Below are positions 25,576-32,886 of a stretch of 36,400 bases of DNA, one piece after another. Within the stretch, counting starts at the first letter, position 1; the number at the start of each line of letters is the position of its first letter. The DNA lies in assembly GCF_003385235.1 (NCBI RefSeq), contig NZ_PQIA01000095.1, forward strand, positions 1 to 36,400, read 5' to 3'. This stretch comes from Amycolatopsis circi. Lineage in GTDB: Bacteria > Actinomycetota > Actinomycetes > Mycobacteriales > Pseudonocardiaceae. A model generated the notes under the pieces. The model ran no database searches. It worked only from the letters and a program-made list of their open reading frames with translations, and had not been told where the DNA came from. The translations under genes and the position numbers were made by a program.

Positions 25576-26548
25576 AGCGAATCCTCGGGTCGAGCAGGCC
25601 GTAGAGCAGATCGGCGACCAAGTTGAGCAGGATGATGAACGTGGCCGCGATGAGAAGCCAGGCTTCTACCGCGTACACGTCGCTTCGCTTGATCGCGTCC
25701 AGCAGGAAAGCGCCCGCGCCCTGCCATTGGAACACGGTCTCGGTCACCACGGCACCGCCGAGGATCGAGCCGATGTCGAGTGCGGTCACCGTGGTCAGCG
25801 GGATCAGCGCGTTGCGCAGCGCGTGCTTGCGCGTCACCGTCCAGCGCGGCAGGCCCTTGGCCCTCGCGAGGCGGACGTAATCGCTGTTGAGCACCTCGAG
25901 CATCGAGGCGCGCTGGTACCGGCTCCAGGCCGCGTAACTGGTCAGCGCGAGCGAGATCGTCGGCAGGATCAGGTGGCCGAGCACGTCGCCGAACTGGGTC
26001 CAGAACCCGCCCGCGGCGACCACCGACGAGGAACCGATGGTGTAGAAGACCTGGTCGCCGACCGTCGTGTTGATCGAGATGCCGATCTGCTTCAGCACCA
26101 GCGCGAACCAGAACGACGGCATCGACAGGAAGAGGAAGCCGAAGAAGGTCGCGGTGTAGTCGAACTTGGAGTACTGCCGCGACGCGCTGATCACGCCGAT
26201 CAGCACGGCGAGGATCAGCGCCACCACCATGGCGAGCACGATCAGCCGGAGCGTGACGCCGAACCGGCCGAACACCTCGCTGCCGATGTTCATGGTGGAC
26301 TGGACCGAGGGGCCGAAATCACCGTGCAGCACGCCGGTGATCCAGTGCCAGTATCGCTCGAGAATCGGCTGGTCGAGATGCAGCCGGATGCGTTCGAGTT
26401 CGATCGTGCGAGGGGGCGGCGGCGGGTTTCTCGCGATCAGCGGAGTCAACGGGTTGGCCGAAAGCGACACCATCACGAAGACGACGAACGTCGACACGAT
26501 GAGGATCGGCACCGAGACGAAAAGCCGGCGCAGTGCGAAGGCAAGCAT
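25568..26548 (-). CDS. oppB: Oligopeptide ABC transporter permease (OppB/DppB type)
   Basis: This 326-aa permease begins with the family's MLAFALRRLFVSVPIL helix and has about six helices and an EAA loop (DYVRLARAKGLPRWTVTRKHALRNALIP). It has an unusual proline run, NPPPPPRT, in the first extracytoplasmic loop. GGAAG lies about seven bases before the ATG. It is separated from oppA by a hairpin at 26671-26705. Confidence 0.95.
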   Translation of the reverse strand: MLAFALRRLFVSVPILIVSTFVVFVMVSLSANPLTPLIARNPPPPPRTIELERIRLHLDQPILERYWHWITGVLHGDFGPSVQSTMNIGSEVFGRFGVTLRLIVLAMVVALILAVLIGVISASRQYSKFDYTATFFGFLFLSMPSFWFALVLKQIGISINTTVGDQVFYTIGSSSVVAAGGFWTQFGDVLGHLILPTISLALTSYAAWSRYQRASMLEVLNSDYVRLARAKGLPRWTVTRKHALRNALIPLTTVTALDIGSILGGAVVTETVFQWQGAGAFLLDAIKRSDVYAVEAWLLIAATFIILLNLVADLLYGLLDPRIRYA

Positions 26549-26670
26549 GGAGGTCTTCCTGCTCTGGACGGTGTTCTGCCGGCGCCCGCCGCTCGTGGTG
26601 GCAGGGCCTTGGCGACGAAACGGGGCAATCGTGGTGTTCGGGAACTAAAGGGGCATTCGTTCGCGGATAC

Positions 26671-26705
26671 GGTGAAGGGCCGGCAGCTTCGGCCGGCCCT
26701 TCACC
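26671..26705. terminator. Hairpin between oppA and oppB
   Basis: GGTGAAGGGCCGGC and GCCGGCCCTTCACC form a 14-bp stem around a 7-base loop (26685-26691). It lies 32 bases after the oppA stop, within the operon. Such a partial terminator or 3' stabiliser is common behind binding-protein genes, where it allows more OppA than permease. Confidence 0.75.
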
Positions 26706-26736
26706 GGGTGTCCCGCGGGAATCTACCGGTCGTTGA

Positions 26737-28485
26737 TCACTTCCGGATGCCCCACTCCGCCATGTTGTACACCGGCCCGTCGAGGGTCGAGTTGTTGCGG
26801 ATGTTCGCGATCTTGTCCGACGAGGCGATGAAGGTCGGCTTCTGGTACAGCGGAAGCACGTACGCGTCGCTCGACATGACCTCGTCGGCCTGGTTGAGCA
26901 GGGCCGCCGCCTTGGTCTGGTCGGTCTCGGCGTTGGCCTGCGCCATCAGGCTGTCGACCTGCGGGCTGCTGTACTTGCCGTAGTTGTTGCCCTGCCCGGT
27001 GCCCCAGTTCTGGATGGCACCGCCGAACGGGAACGGCGAAGCGACCCAGGCGAAGACGATGATGTCGTAGTCGCCGCTGGTGGTGGTCTGGCCGAGGTCG
27101 TCGGTGGACTGGACCTTCACCTTGACGCCCAGCTGAGCCGCGGTCTGCGCGAACAGCTCGCACTCGTTCTGGCGGATCTGGTTGCCGACGGTGTAGCGGA
27201 TGCGCAGCTCGGGGACGGCCTTGCCGCTCGGGTCCGACAGCTGGTTGTTGGCCAGCTTGTAACCGGCGTCGGTCAGGATCTTCTTGGCCTTCTCGATGTC
27301 ACCGGAACCCTGGCCGGTCGCGCTCACCGTGTCCTTGTAGCCGGTCTGCTGCGGCACGAAGTTGTGGTTGTTGAGCGGCTCGACCTTGTTGGTGAACTGG
27401 CCGACGGTCTTGGCGATCATGTCCTTGCGGTTGACCGCGGTGAACAGCGCCTGGCGCAGCGGCTTCTGGGACAGCGCCGGGTTCTTCAGGTTGAAGTCGA
27501 AGTGCTCCCAAGTCAGGCCGAGGCCGATGAACGAGGAGATGTTCGGCATGTTCTTGACCTGGTTGATCAGGTCGACCTGCGGCTGCGGGTAGATGACCTG
27601 CACTTCGTTGTTCTGCAGTGCGGTCGGCTCCTGCGTCGCGTCGGTGATGACGCGGAAGATGACGCTGTTCAGCTTCGGCTTCGCGCCCCAGTACTTCTCG
27701 TTCGGGACCTCGGTGACCGACTGGTTGTTGACGAACTTCGAGATCTTCCACGGGCCGCCCGACCAGGTCGGGACGGTCGTGCCGAACCACTTGAAGGACG
27801 ACGCGAGGCCGGCCGGGGTGTTGATGTCGCCGTGCTCCTTGGCCAGGTGCGCGGGGTACATCGCGCCGCCGGAGCTCCACAGCAGCTTCCAGTCGGTGAA
27901 CGGCTTGTCGAACACGACCGTGACGGTCTTGCCGCCGTCGGAACCGGTGACCGACTTGACCTGGTCGTAGCCCGCGGTGCTGGCCGCGGCGCAGTCGGCG
28001 CAGTCCTTGCCGTTCTGGACCTTGTAGTTGTAGATGAAGTCGTCGGCGGAGAACGGGGTGCCGTCCGACCAGACCGCCTTCGGGTTGAGCTTGTAGACCA
28101 CCGTCTGCGGGCTGGTGCTCGTCACGTCGGCCGACTCGACGAAGTCCTTGTTCAGGACCGGCTTGAGGTCGGGCGTCGCGTAGAAGGTGTAGGGCAGCAG
28201 GCCCTTGGTGACCTCGCCGGTTTCGAAGACGTTGCCCTCGGCCGAGATGACGTTCCAGTTCGGGACGTTCTTCTCGATGGCGTAGGTGACGTCGCCGCCC
28301 TGCTGCAACTGGTCGGCCTGCGCCGCGTTGCAGGTGTTCGGGTTCTTGTCGCAGTCGGCGAATGCCTGCCCGGTCTGCACCGCGCTGTTGCCGCCTCCGC
28401 CACCACCGCATGCGGAGAGCAGAAGGGCCGCGCCCGCGACGAACGCGCCGAGTTTGGCGGCGCGCGACCTAGTCGTCACTAACAT
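26737..28485 (-). CDS. oppA: Oligopeptide ABC transporter substrate-binding lipoprotein
   Basis: The 582-aa binding protein has a lipoprotein signal with lipobox LLSAC (Cys26) followed by six glycines, then a family 5 binding-protein fold. Conserved segments are AVWSDGTPFSADDFIYNYK and FDKPFTDWKLLW. Four extra cysteines occur in two close pairs (CDKNPNTC and CADC), which may form disulfides. AAGGAG lies five bases before the ATG. It heads the minus-strand opp operon. The bound peptide class cannot be inferred. Confidence 0.93.
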   Translation of the reverse strand: MLVTTRSRAAKLGAFVAGAALLLSACGGGGGGNSAVQTGQAFADCDKNPNTCNAAQADQLQQGGDVTYAIEKNVPNWNVISAEGNVFETGEVTKGLLPYTFYATPDLKPVLNKDFVESADVTSTSPQTVVYKLNPKAVWSDGTPFSADDFIYNYKVQNGKDCADCAAASTAGYDQVKSVTGSDGGKTVTVVFDKPFTDWKLLWSSGGAMYPAHLAKEHGDINTPAGLASSFKWFGTTVPTWSGGPWKISKFVNNQSVTEVPNEKYWGAKPKLNSVIFRVITDATQEPTALQNNEVQVIYPQPQVDLINQVKNMPNISSFIGLGLTWEHFDFNLKNPALSQKPLRQALFTAVNRKDMIAKTVGQFTNKVEPLNNHNFVPQQTGYKDTVSATGQGSGDIEKAKKILTDAGYKLANNQLSDPSGKAVPELRIRYTVGNQIRQNECELFAQTAAQLGVKVKVQSTDDLGQTTTSGDYDIIVFAWVASPFPFGGAIQNWGTGQGNNYGKYSSPQVDSLMAQANAETDQTKAAALLNQADEVMSSDAYVLPLYQKPTFIASSDKIANIRNNSTLDGPVYNMAEWGIRK

Positions 28486-28688
28486 TCATTCTCCTTGCTC
28501 GACGCCGTCGCGGTTTTGCGAGGCGGCTCTTCCTGACGCGCAAGCACCGATCGGTATCGCGTTGCTCACCGTAGCCGTGAAACTTAGGCATTGGACAGAC
28601 GGCAAACCTATCGATCCGGACACTCTCAGTGAGATCGTTGCGGAACAGATATCTCGCACCCCCTGGTTGCACCCCGGTTTCCGCACTT

Positions 28689-28713
28689 GATCGACTACGG
28701 TTAGTAGTTGATC
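28689..28713. promoter_or_regulatory. Inverted repeat GATCGACTAC-N5-GTAGTTGATC
   Basis: Ten-base arms with a single mismatch and a 5-base spacer form a 25-base operator-like palindrome about 200 bases upstream of oppA. The binding protein is unknown. Confidence 0.5.
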
Positions 28714-28970
28714 ACGGAAATTCGGCACCGGTTCGGGTGGCGGTTCAGTCCAGTGAGCCGACTGGCCCGGCGGACAATAACCGTCCCGTTCCGTGTGCGG
28801 CACCCCAGCTAATGGAGCAGTCACGCGGCCGCGACGAACCCGAAGTGACAAGAAATTGGTCCGATCTCGTGAAGCGAAAGAATGCGCCCGCCGCCGGGCA
28901 CGGGCAGGACTGCCCGGACGGCGACCGGTACTCGGTGGGTGTTCCGAGCATCTTGCGTCCTTGCCCGCGT

Positions 28971-29004
28971 ATTCCGAACCGCGGAACGTTCCGCGGAACG
29001 GAAT
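28971..29004. promoter_or_regulatory. 34-bp palindrome upstream of mshB
   Basis: The central 18 bases CCGCGGAACGTTCCGCGG are a perfect palindrome. Outer ATTCCG and CGGAAT extend it to 34 bases with two mismatched bases per arm (AA against AA). It is 140 bases before the mshB start. It could be an operator or a hairpin; no regulator is identified. Confidence 0.5.
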
Positions 29005-29132
29005 GCCCACGGTGCGGGACTCGGATCCGACCTCGTGGGATGCGAATGCATTTACCCGTGCACGACGCGGTTTTCCGGCTCCCGGACGCCGCGCCGGGGG
29101 TCCGGCGTCCCGGGTGCGGACGGGACGGTCAC

Positions 29133-29138
29133 TAACCT
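29133..29138 (+). promoter_or_regulatory. -10 element (TAACCT) for mshB
   Basis: TAACCT is followed by exactly six bases (GAGGGC) and GTG 29145, so transcription should begin on the start codon and the message should be leaderless. No convincing -35. Confidence 0.5.
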
Positions 29139-29144
29139 GAGGGC

Positions 29145-29972
29145 GTGAAGCGGAAGCTGCTGCTGGTCCACGCGCACCCGGACGACGAAAGCATCGCCAC
29201 CGGCGGGGTCATCGCGCGTTATGCGGCCGAGGGCGCCGAGGTGTGCGTCGTGACCTGCACGCTCGGCGAAGAGGGCGAAATCGTCCCGCCGCGGCTCGCG
29301 CGGCTCGTCGCCGCGGAGGCCGACCAGCTCGGCGGATACCGGTCGGGGGAGATGACCGCCGCGGCCGCCGCGCTCGGGCTGACCCGGCACAAATACCTCG
29401 GCGGCATCGGCCGGTGGCGCGATTCGGGCATGGCGGGCACGCCGGCCGCCGAGCATCCGCGGGCGTTCACCGGCGGCTCGGCGGCGGAACAGACCGCTCA
29501 GCTGCGCGAACTCATCGACGATTTCGCCCCGCAGGTCGTCGTCACCTATGACTCCTTCGGCGGCTACGGCCACCCCGACCACATCCGCGCGCACGAGATC
29601 ACCATGGCGGCGGCCCCGGACGCCCCGTCGGTCGAGCGGGTCTTCCACGTGGTCCAGTCCGAGGTCGCACTCGCTGTCGGCCTGGCCGAACTGCGCGCCG
29701 ACGGGACATCACCGTTCCGGGTGGCCGCCGACGGCGAGCTTCCGTCCACTCCGGACGGCAAGATCACCACCGTGGTCGACATCTCAGCGCACCGACAGAC
29801 GAAGCTGGCGGCCCTGCGCGCGCACGAAACCCAGCTGACCGTGGTCGACGGGACGGTCGCGCACTTCGCCCTCACCAACAGCATCGCGCAGCCGATCCCG
29901 TCCGCCGAATACTTCGTGCTCGCCCACGGCGACGCGCACGGCGCCGAGACCGATCTGTTCGGCGGGTGGTGA
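29145..29972 (+). CDS. mshB: N-acetyl-1-D-myo-inositol-2-amino-2-deoxy-alpha-D-glucopyranoside deacetylase (mycothiol synthesis)
   Basis: This LmbE-family zinc deacetylase removes acetate from GlcNAc-Ins in mycothiol synthesis. It is 275 aa, with metal/base motif AHPDDE (His11, Asp13, Asp14) and the second metal site GYGHPDH (His143, His146). ATYC/SFGGYG and the MAAAPDAP region also agree with MshB rather than the amidase Mca. GTG 29145 has a -10 box six bases upstream. The stop overlaps the next gene. Its place after typA-lpqW, with a membrane protein next, matches Rv1165-Rv1166-Rv1170-Rv1171 in M. tuberculosis. Confidence 0.93.
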   Translation: MKRKLLLVHAHPDDESIATGGVIARYAAEGAEVCVVTCTLGEEGEIVPPRLARLVAAEADQLGGYRSGEMTAAAAALGLTRHKYLGGIGRWRDSGMAGTPAAEHPRAFTGGSAAEQTAQLRELIDDFAPQVVVTYDSFGGYGHPDHIRAHEITMAAAPDAPSVERVFHVVQSEVALAVGLAELRADGTSPFRVAADGELPSTPDGKITTVVDISAHRQTKLAALRAHETQLTVVDGTVAHFALTNSIAQPIPSAEYFVLAHGDAHGAETDLFGGW

Positions 29973-30370
29973 CGGTGTCCGCCCCGCTCACCCGTGACCA
30001 GCGGCTGATGCTGGTGCTGCTCGCGTTCGACGCGGTCGTGCTGGCGCTGCTCGAACTGTTCTTCCTTCCGCTGCGACTCGGCCCGCTCGGCGAAGTGCCG
30101 ATGCCGATCACGGCGCTCGTCGGCGCGATCACCACGCCATGGCTCGTGCTGACCGCGGCGAGGCTCGTCCGGCCCGGACTGTCGTTCGTCCCGTTGCTGG
30201 TGTGGGTACTCGTCGTGTTCGGGGTCGGCCTGTTCGGTCCGGGCGGCGACGTCGTGCTCGTCCAGGACTGGCGCGCGCTGCTTCTGCTCGGCGCGAGCGC
30301 ACTGCCCGCCGCACTGGTCCTCGGCGGCGGGCTGGGACGGGCCGCGGCGAAGGGAGGTGCCCGTGTCTGA
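29969..30370 (+). CDS. Small integral membrane protein (Rv1171-like position)
   Basis: The roughly 133-aa protein has four hydrophobic segments (about residues 13-35, 45-67, 73-90 and 105-125) and short loops. The function is unknown. Its start, GTG 29969, overlaps the mshB stop (GTGA); GTG 29966 or 29975 are possible. It occupies the position of Rv1171, also an uncharacterised membrane protein after mshB, so the pair looks conserved. It overlaps the next gene by 8 bases, forming a coupled three-gene unit. Confidence 0.82.
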   Translation: MTVSAPLTRDQRLMLVLLAFDAVVLALLELFFLPLRLGPLGEVPMPITALVGAITTPWLVLTAARLVRPGLSFVPLLVWVLVVFGVGLFGPGGDVVLVQDWRALLLLGASALPAALVLGGGLGRAAAKGGARV

Positions 30371-31154
30371 GGCCATTTCGGACCGTCAGGTCGTAGCGAT
30401 TCTGCGCCCGTTCGTCCGTGCTTGCGCTCCGATGATCGACGCGCTGCGGGAGGCCGACCCGTTCGGCTTGCAGGCGCGAGCCCGGCGCGGCGAGGGCGAA
30501 TTCTCCGACGCTGGTCTCAAGAAGAAAATGCTCCACGCGCTGGCGACGGTGAAGGTGCCCGGCACCGCGGGGTGGGCGGCGATGGACATCGACCAGCGCG
30601 CGAGCTGGTGGGTCAACCGCGTCGGCAGGCTCACCTCGTTGCTGACGTCGATCCCCGGTCTCGGCGGCGCGCTCGCCGACCGGCTGCCGGTGCAGGACAC
30701 GCTCGGCGCGGCGTCGCAGGGGCTGGTGCTGTGCGCGATCGCGGGGGAGTACGGCGTGACCGACGTCGGCAGCCGCGTCCGGCTGATCGCCTCGGTGCTG
30801 TTCGAACGCGACATCGACGCCGACCTCGCGGCGGGAGCCGGCCACGACAAGTCCGCCAAGTCCGCGGAGGACAGCGAGACCGCGCGGCTCACCGAGGAAC
30901 TCGACGAATCCCACCGCAAACACGGCAAGGTGACCGCGAAAGCCGTCGCCGGCACGCTCTGGCACCTCGGCAAGTCGCTGTGGGGCATCACCGGCGAACT
31001 CGAGAAGCGCCCGCGCGGCCGATGGTTCCACCGGGCGCTCGGGATGCTGCCGGTGGTCGGCGCGCTGGGCGACTACCTCGGCGAGCGCTCCGGGCTCAAA
31101 AAGGTCTGGAAGCGCGCGCACGCCTGGCTCATGGCCCACCGGCAGTGGGCCTGA
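30363..31154 (+). CDS. Uncharacterised 263-aa protein
   Basis: No family is recognised. The start GTG 30363 has GGGAGG five bases upstream. The product is mostly helical, with alternating Ala/Leu and charged residues. Two moderately hydrophobic stretches (around residues 88-130, GLGGALADRL... and 225-245, ALGMLPVVGALGDYLG) resemble amphipathic or peripheral membrane helices. A Lys/Ser/Glu-rich linker lies at about 160-190. It is coupled to the mshB downstream membrane gene by an 8-base overlap and ends four bases from the convergent metalloprotease gene. Confidence 0.8.
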   Translation: MSEAISDRQVVAILRPFVRACAPMIDALREADPFGLQARARRGEGEFSDAGLKKKMLHALATVKVPGTAGWAAMDIDQRASWWVNRVGRLTSLLTSIPGLGGALADRLPVQDTLGAASQGLVLCAIAGEYGVTDVGSRVRLIASVLFERDIDADLAAGAGHDKSAKSAEDSETARLTEELDESHRKHGKVTAKAVAGTLWHLGKSLWGITGELEKRPRGRWFHRALGMLPVVGALGDYLGERSGLKKVWKRAHAWLMAHRQWA

Positions 31155-31158
31155 GCCC

Positions 31159-31923
31159 TCACTGCCAGAAAAGGAACGCGGTCTGCCCGACGATCGCCGC
31201 GGTCGAGTTGCCGCCGAGCGGTTCGTAGATGTGCCCGGCGATCGTCCAGAGCAGATTCGACACCGGCTTGAACAGGAAGAGCAGCGCGAACAGCACCAGC
31301 GGAGCCCACGGTCGCACCCGCGCGCCGAACGCTCGCGCCTGCGGCGAGAGATACGGCTCCAGCGCGCCCCAGCCGTCCAGTCCCGGCACCGGCAGGATGT
31401 TGATCAGGAACGTCATCATCTGCAGCAGCGCGAGGTAGGACATCGCGTAGAAGAGGCCGGTCGCCATCGGGATCAGCATCGTCGCCAGGCACAGCGCGGC
31501 GCCGACGGCGAGGTTGCTGAGCGGGCCGGCCAGCGAGGTCCACGACGCGGTCGCGCGGTTGCGCAGCGCGCCGCGGTTGATCCACACCGCGCCGCCGGGC
31601 AGCGGGATGCCGCCGATCAGCAGGAAGATCAGCGGCAGCACGAAGGACAGGACGGGATCGGCATAACGCCGGACGTCCAGCGAGAGGTACCCCTTGTGAG
31701 CGATCTCGTGATCACCGCCGCGGAAGGCGACGAAGGCGTGGCCGAACTCGTGGAGCGTCAGCGACGCCATCCAGCCGCCCAGGACGAGCAGCACGATGCC
31801 GGCGATCAACATCGGGTCGCGAAGATTCGTGAAGTCACCGTATGCAGCCAGGAAACCACCGGCGACGGCGACGGCGAGGATGCCGAGGAAGATCGGGCTC
31901 GGACGCACTGCTGATCTCTGCAC
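31159..31923 (-). CDS. Site-2 protease-type (M50) membrane metalloprotease
   Basis: This 254-aa polytopic membrane protein has the zinc motif HEFGH at residues 58-62 inside a helix and a later third-ligand motif NILPVPGLDGW (Asp in LDGW), both diagnostic of the M50/S2P family. About six helices are visible and no PDZ domain. Such short forms may cut membrane-bound regulators, but no substrate is known. GTG 31923 is chosen with GGAAG eight bases upstream; GTG 31908 is possible. It is divergent from the whiB gene and convergent with the unknown 263-aa gene. Confidence 0.88.
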   Translation of the reverse strand: MQRSAVRPSPIFLGILAVAVAGGFLAAYGDFTNLRDPMLIAGIVLLVLGGWMASLTLHEFGHAFVAFRGGDHEIAHKGYLSLDVRRYADPVLSFVLPLIFLLIGGIPLPGGAVWINRGALRNRATASWTSLAGPLSNLAVGAALCLATMLIPMATGLFYAMSYLALLQMMTFLINILPVPGLDGWGALEPYLSPQARAFGARVRPWAPLVLFALLFLFKPVSNLLWTIAGHIYEPLGGNSTAAIVGQTAFLFWQ

Positions 31924-32013
31924 CCCACCAGTCTTCCGTATGCCCGGTGTGAAGTCTTCGGCGTGTCCCCTTGCGCACCCGGGCACAGAGATCCCCCGAA
32001 CTCGCTACTCGGC

Positions 32014-32042
32014 TTGACCTGGCCGACCTACACAGGTGTAAT
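32014..32042 (+). promoter_or_regulatory. Promoter of the whiB gene (TTGACC-17-TGTAAT)
   Basis: A -35 TTGACC (32014-32019), a 17-base spacer and a -10 TGTAAT (32037-32042) form the best conventional promoter in the window. ATCACAGTGAT, an 11-base palindrome, begins at 32041 and overlaps the expected start site, so a repressor site there is possible. The transcript leader would be about 80 bases. Confidence 0.65.
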
Positions 32043-32131
32043 CACAGTGATGTCATTCGCTGCCGGAGGGGGCAGCGGGTGTCGTTTCACCACCGCCAGC
32101 CTGGGGAGTGCGTAGGAGCGAGGAGGCGGAC

Positions 32132-32455
32132 GTGCGGTTGGAAGCGGACAACAGGGAATGGGGGCACGTCGTGGGTTGGGGAGAGAACCCGGAGCAGCAG
32201 CTCGGGGATCTGACCGACCTTTTCGACGTCCCCGAGGAGCAGGACTGGCAGGAGCGCGCCCTGTGCGCGCAGACCGACCCGGAGGCGTTCTTCCCCGAGA
32301 AGGGCGGCTCGACCCGCGAGGCCAAGCGGATTTGCCTTGGCTGCGAGGTCAAGGACGACTGTCTCGAGTATGCGCTGGCGCACGACGAGCGCTTCGGCAT
32401 CTGGGGCGGACTGTCCGAACGGGAACGTCGCAAGCTCAAGAAACGAGCTGTCTAA
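32132..32455 (+). CDS. WhiB-family iron-sulfur regulator, WhiB2/WhmD type
   Basis: The 107-aa Wbl protein binds a [4Fe-4S] cluster through Cys45, Cys68, Cys71 and Cys77 (C-x22-C-x2-C-x5-C). The GIWGGLSERERR turn and a basic tail KLKKRAV follow; these parts contact sigma factor and DNA. The extended N-terminus and the DWQERALCAQTDPEAFFPEKGG segment are those of the WhiB2/WhmD group, which controls septation and cell division. GTG 32132 has AGGAGG five bases upstream; GTG 32108 is a longer alternative without a ribosome binding site. A conventional promoter lies about 90 bases upstream and a strong hairpin 13 bases downstream. Confidence 0.93.
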   Translation: MRLEADNREWGHVVGWGENPEQQLGDLTDLFDVPEEQDWQERALCAQTDPEAFFPEKGGSTREAKRICLGCEVKDDCLEYALAHDERFGIWGGLSERERRKLKKRAV

Positions 32456-32468
32456 ACGGTTTTCGGTT

Positions 32469-32492
32469 CCCCCGGTCCGCGTGGACCGGGGG
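32469..32492 (+). terminator. Terminator after whiB
   Basis: A perfect 10-bp GC-rich stem with a 4-base loop lies 13 bases after the whiB stop. No T-run. Confidence 0.75.
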
Positions 32493-32701
32493 TGCGCCCC
32501 GCCGCCGTAGTAGCGGCGAGGCAGTGCTGCGGCCGGTGCGACGCGGCGGGAGGGGAGTCCCGCCGGGGTGGTGCCGGGCACATTCGAGGGATTCGCGCGG
32601 CCCCGATCCGGCGGGACCGTGAGGGCAAAACTGCCGTCGCGGCGGCCGGAAATTTCGGTGCTGTGCCGTGGTTCTCTTTGTGATCTTCGTCTTCTGCTCA
32701 C

Positions 32702-32727
32702 GAGATCCCCGGTGTGCCGGGGATCTC
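32702..32727. terminator. 11-bp perfect hairpin in the glycosyltransferase leader region
   Basis: GAGATCCCCGG and CCGGGGATCTC with loop TGTG, followed by TCCCCC. It could be a second terminator or a leader structure of the downstream gene. Confidence 0.5.
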
Positions 32728-32886
32728 TCCCCCGGAACGGGGCCTCCGGTTTCCGCTTGAGCGCGCCGGTTCAGCCCGCGCGAAGTTTCACTTGTGCTCG
32801 CTCCCTTGGCCACGGTTGGTCCACGCGGTGGGATCCGCCGGGCGTGCGGCGTGGGCCGGTGCCCGCGCGTCGGCGCAGGCCGTAGG

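Larger units (their letters stand above)
28486..29144. other. Long divergent intergenic region with palindromes, no gene seen
   Basis: About 660 bases between oppA (minus) and mshB (plus). Open frames cross it on both strands, but none has a ribosome binding site plus a recognisable product. It holds a GATC-flanked inverted repeat (28689-28713), a large palindrome (28971-29004) and the mshB -10. The base composition is less GC-biased at 28540-28720 than in the flanking genes, which suits promoter DNA. Confidence 0.6.
32456..32886. other. Structured intergenic region between whiB and the glycosyltransferase gene
   Basis: About 430 bases with three strong hairpins and no credible gene. They are 32469-32492 (CCCCCGGTCC-GCGT-GGACCGGGGG), which looks like the whiB terminator; 32544-32565 (CGGCGGGA/TCCCGCCG); and 32702-32727 (GAGATCCCCGG-TGTG-CCGGGGATCTC). 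A TAGGGT at 32883-32888 overlaps the called glycosyltransferase start and could be its -10. Confidence 0.55.

Noticed and set aside
28629..29135. Possible 168-aa gene between oppA and mshB
   Set aside because: No ribosome binding site, no recognisable domain, and it crosses both palindromes and the mshB promoter.
32492..32683. Possible 63-aa cysteine-containing small protein after whiB
   Set aside because: It begins inside the whiB terminator stem, has no ribosome binding site, and its codon pattern is not gene-like.
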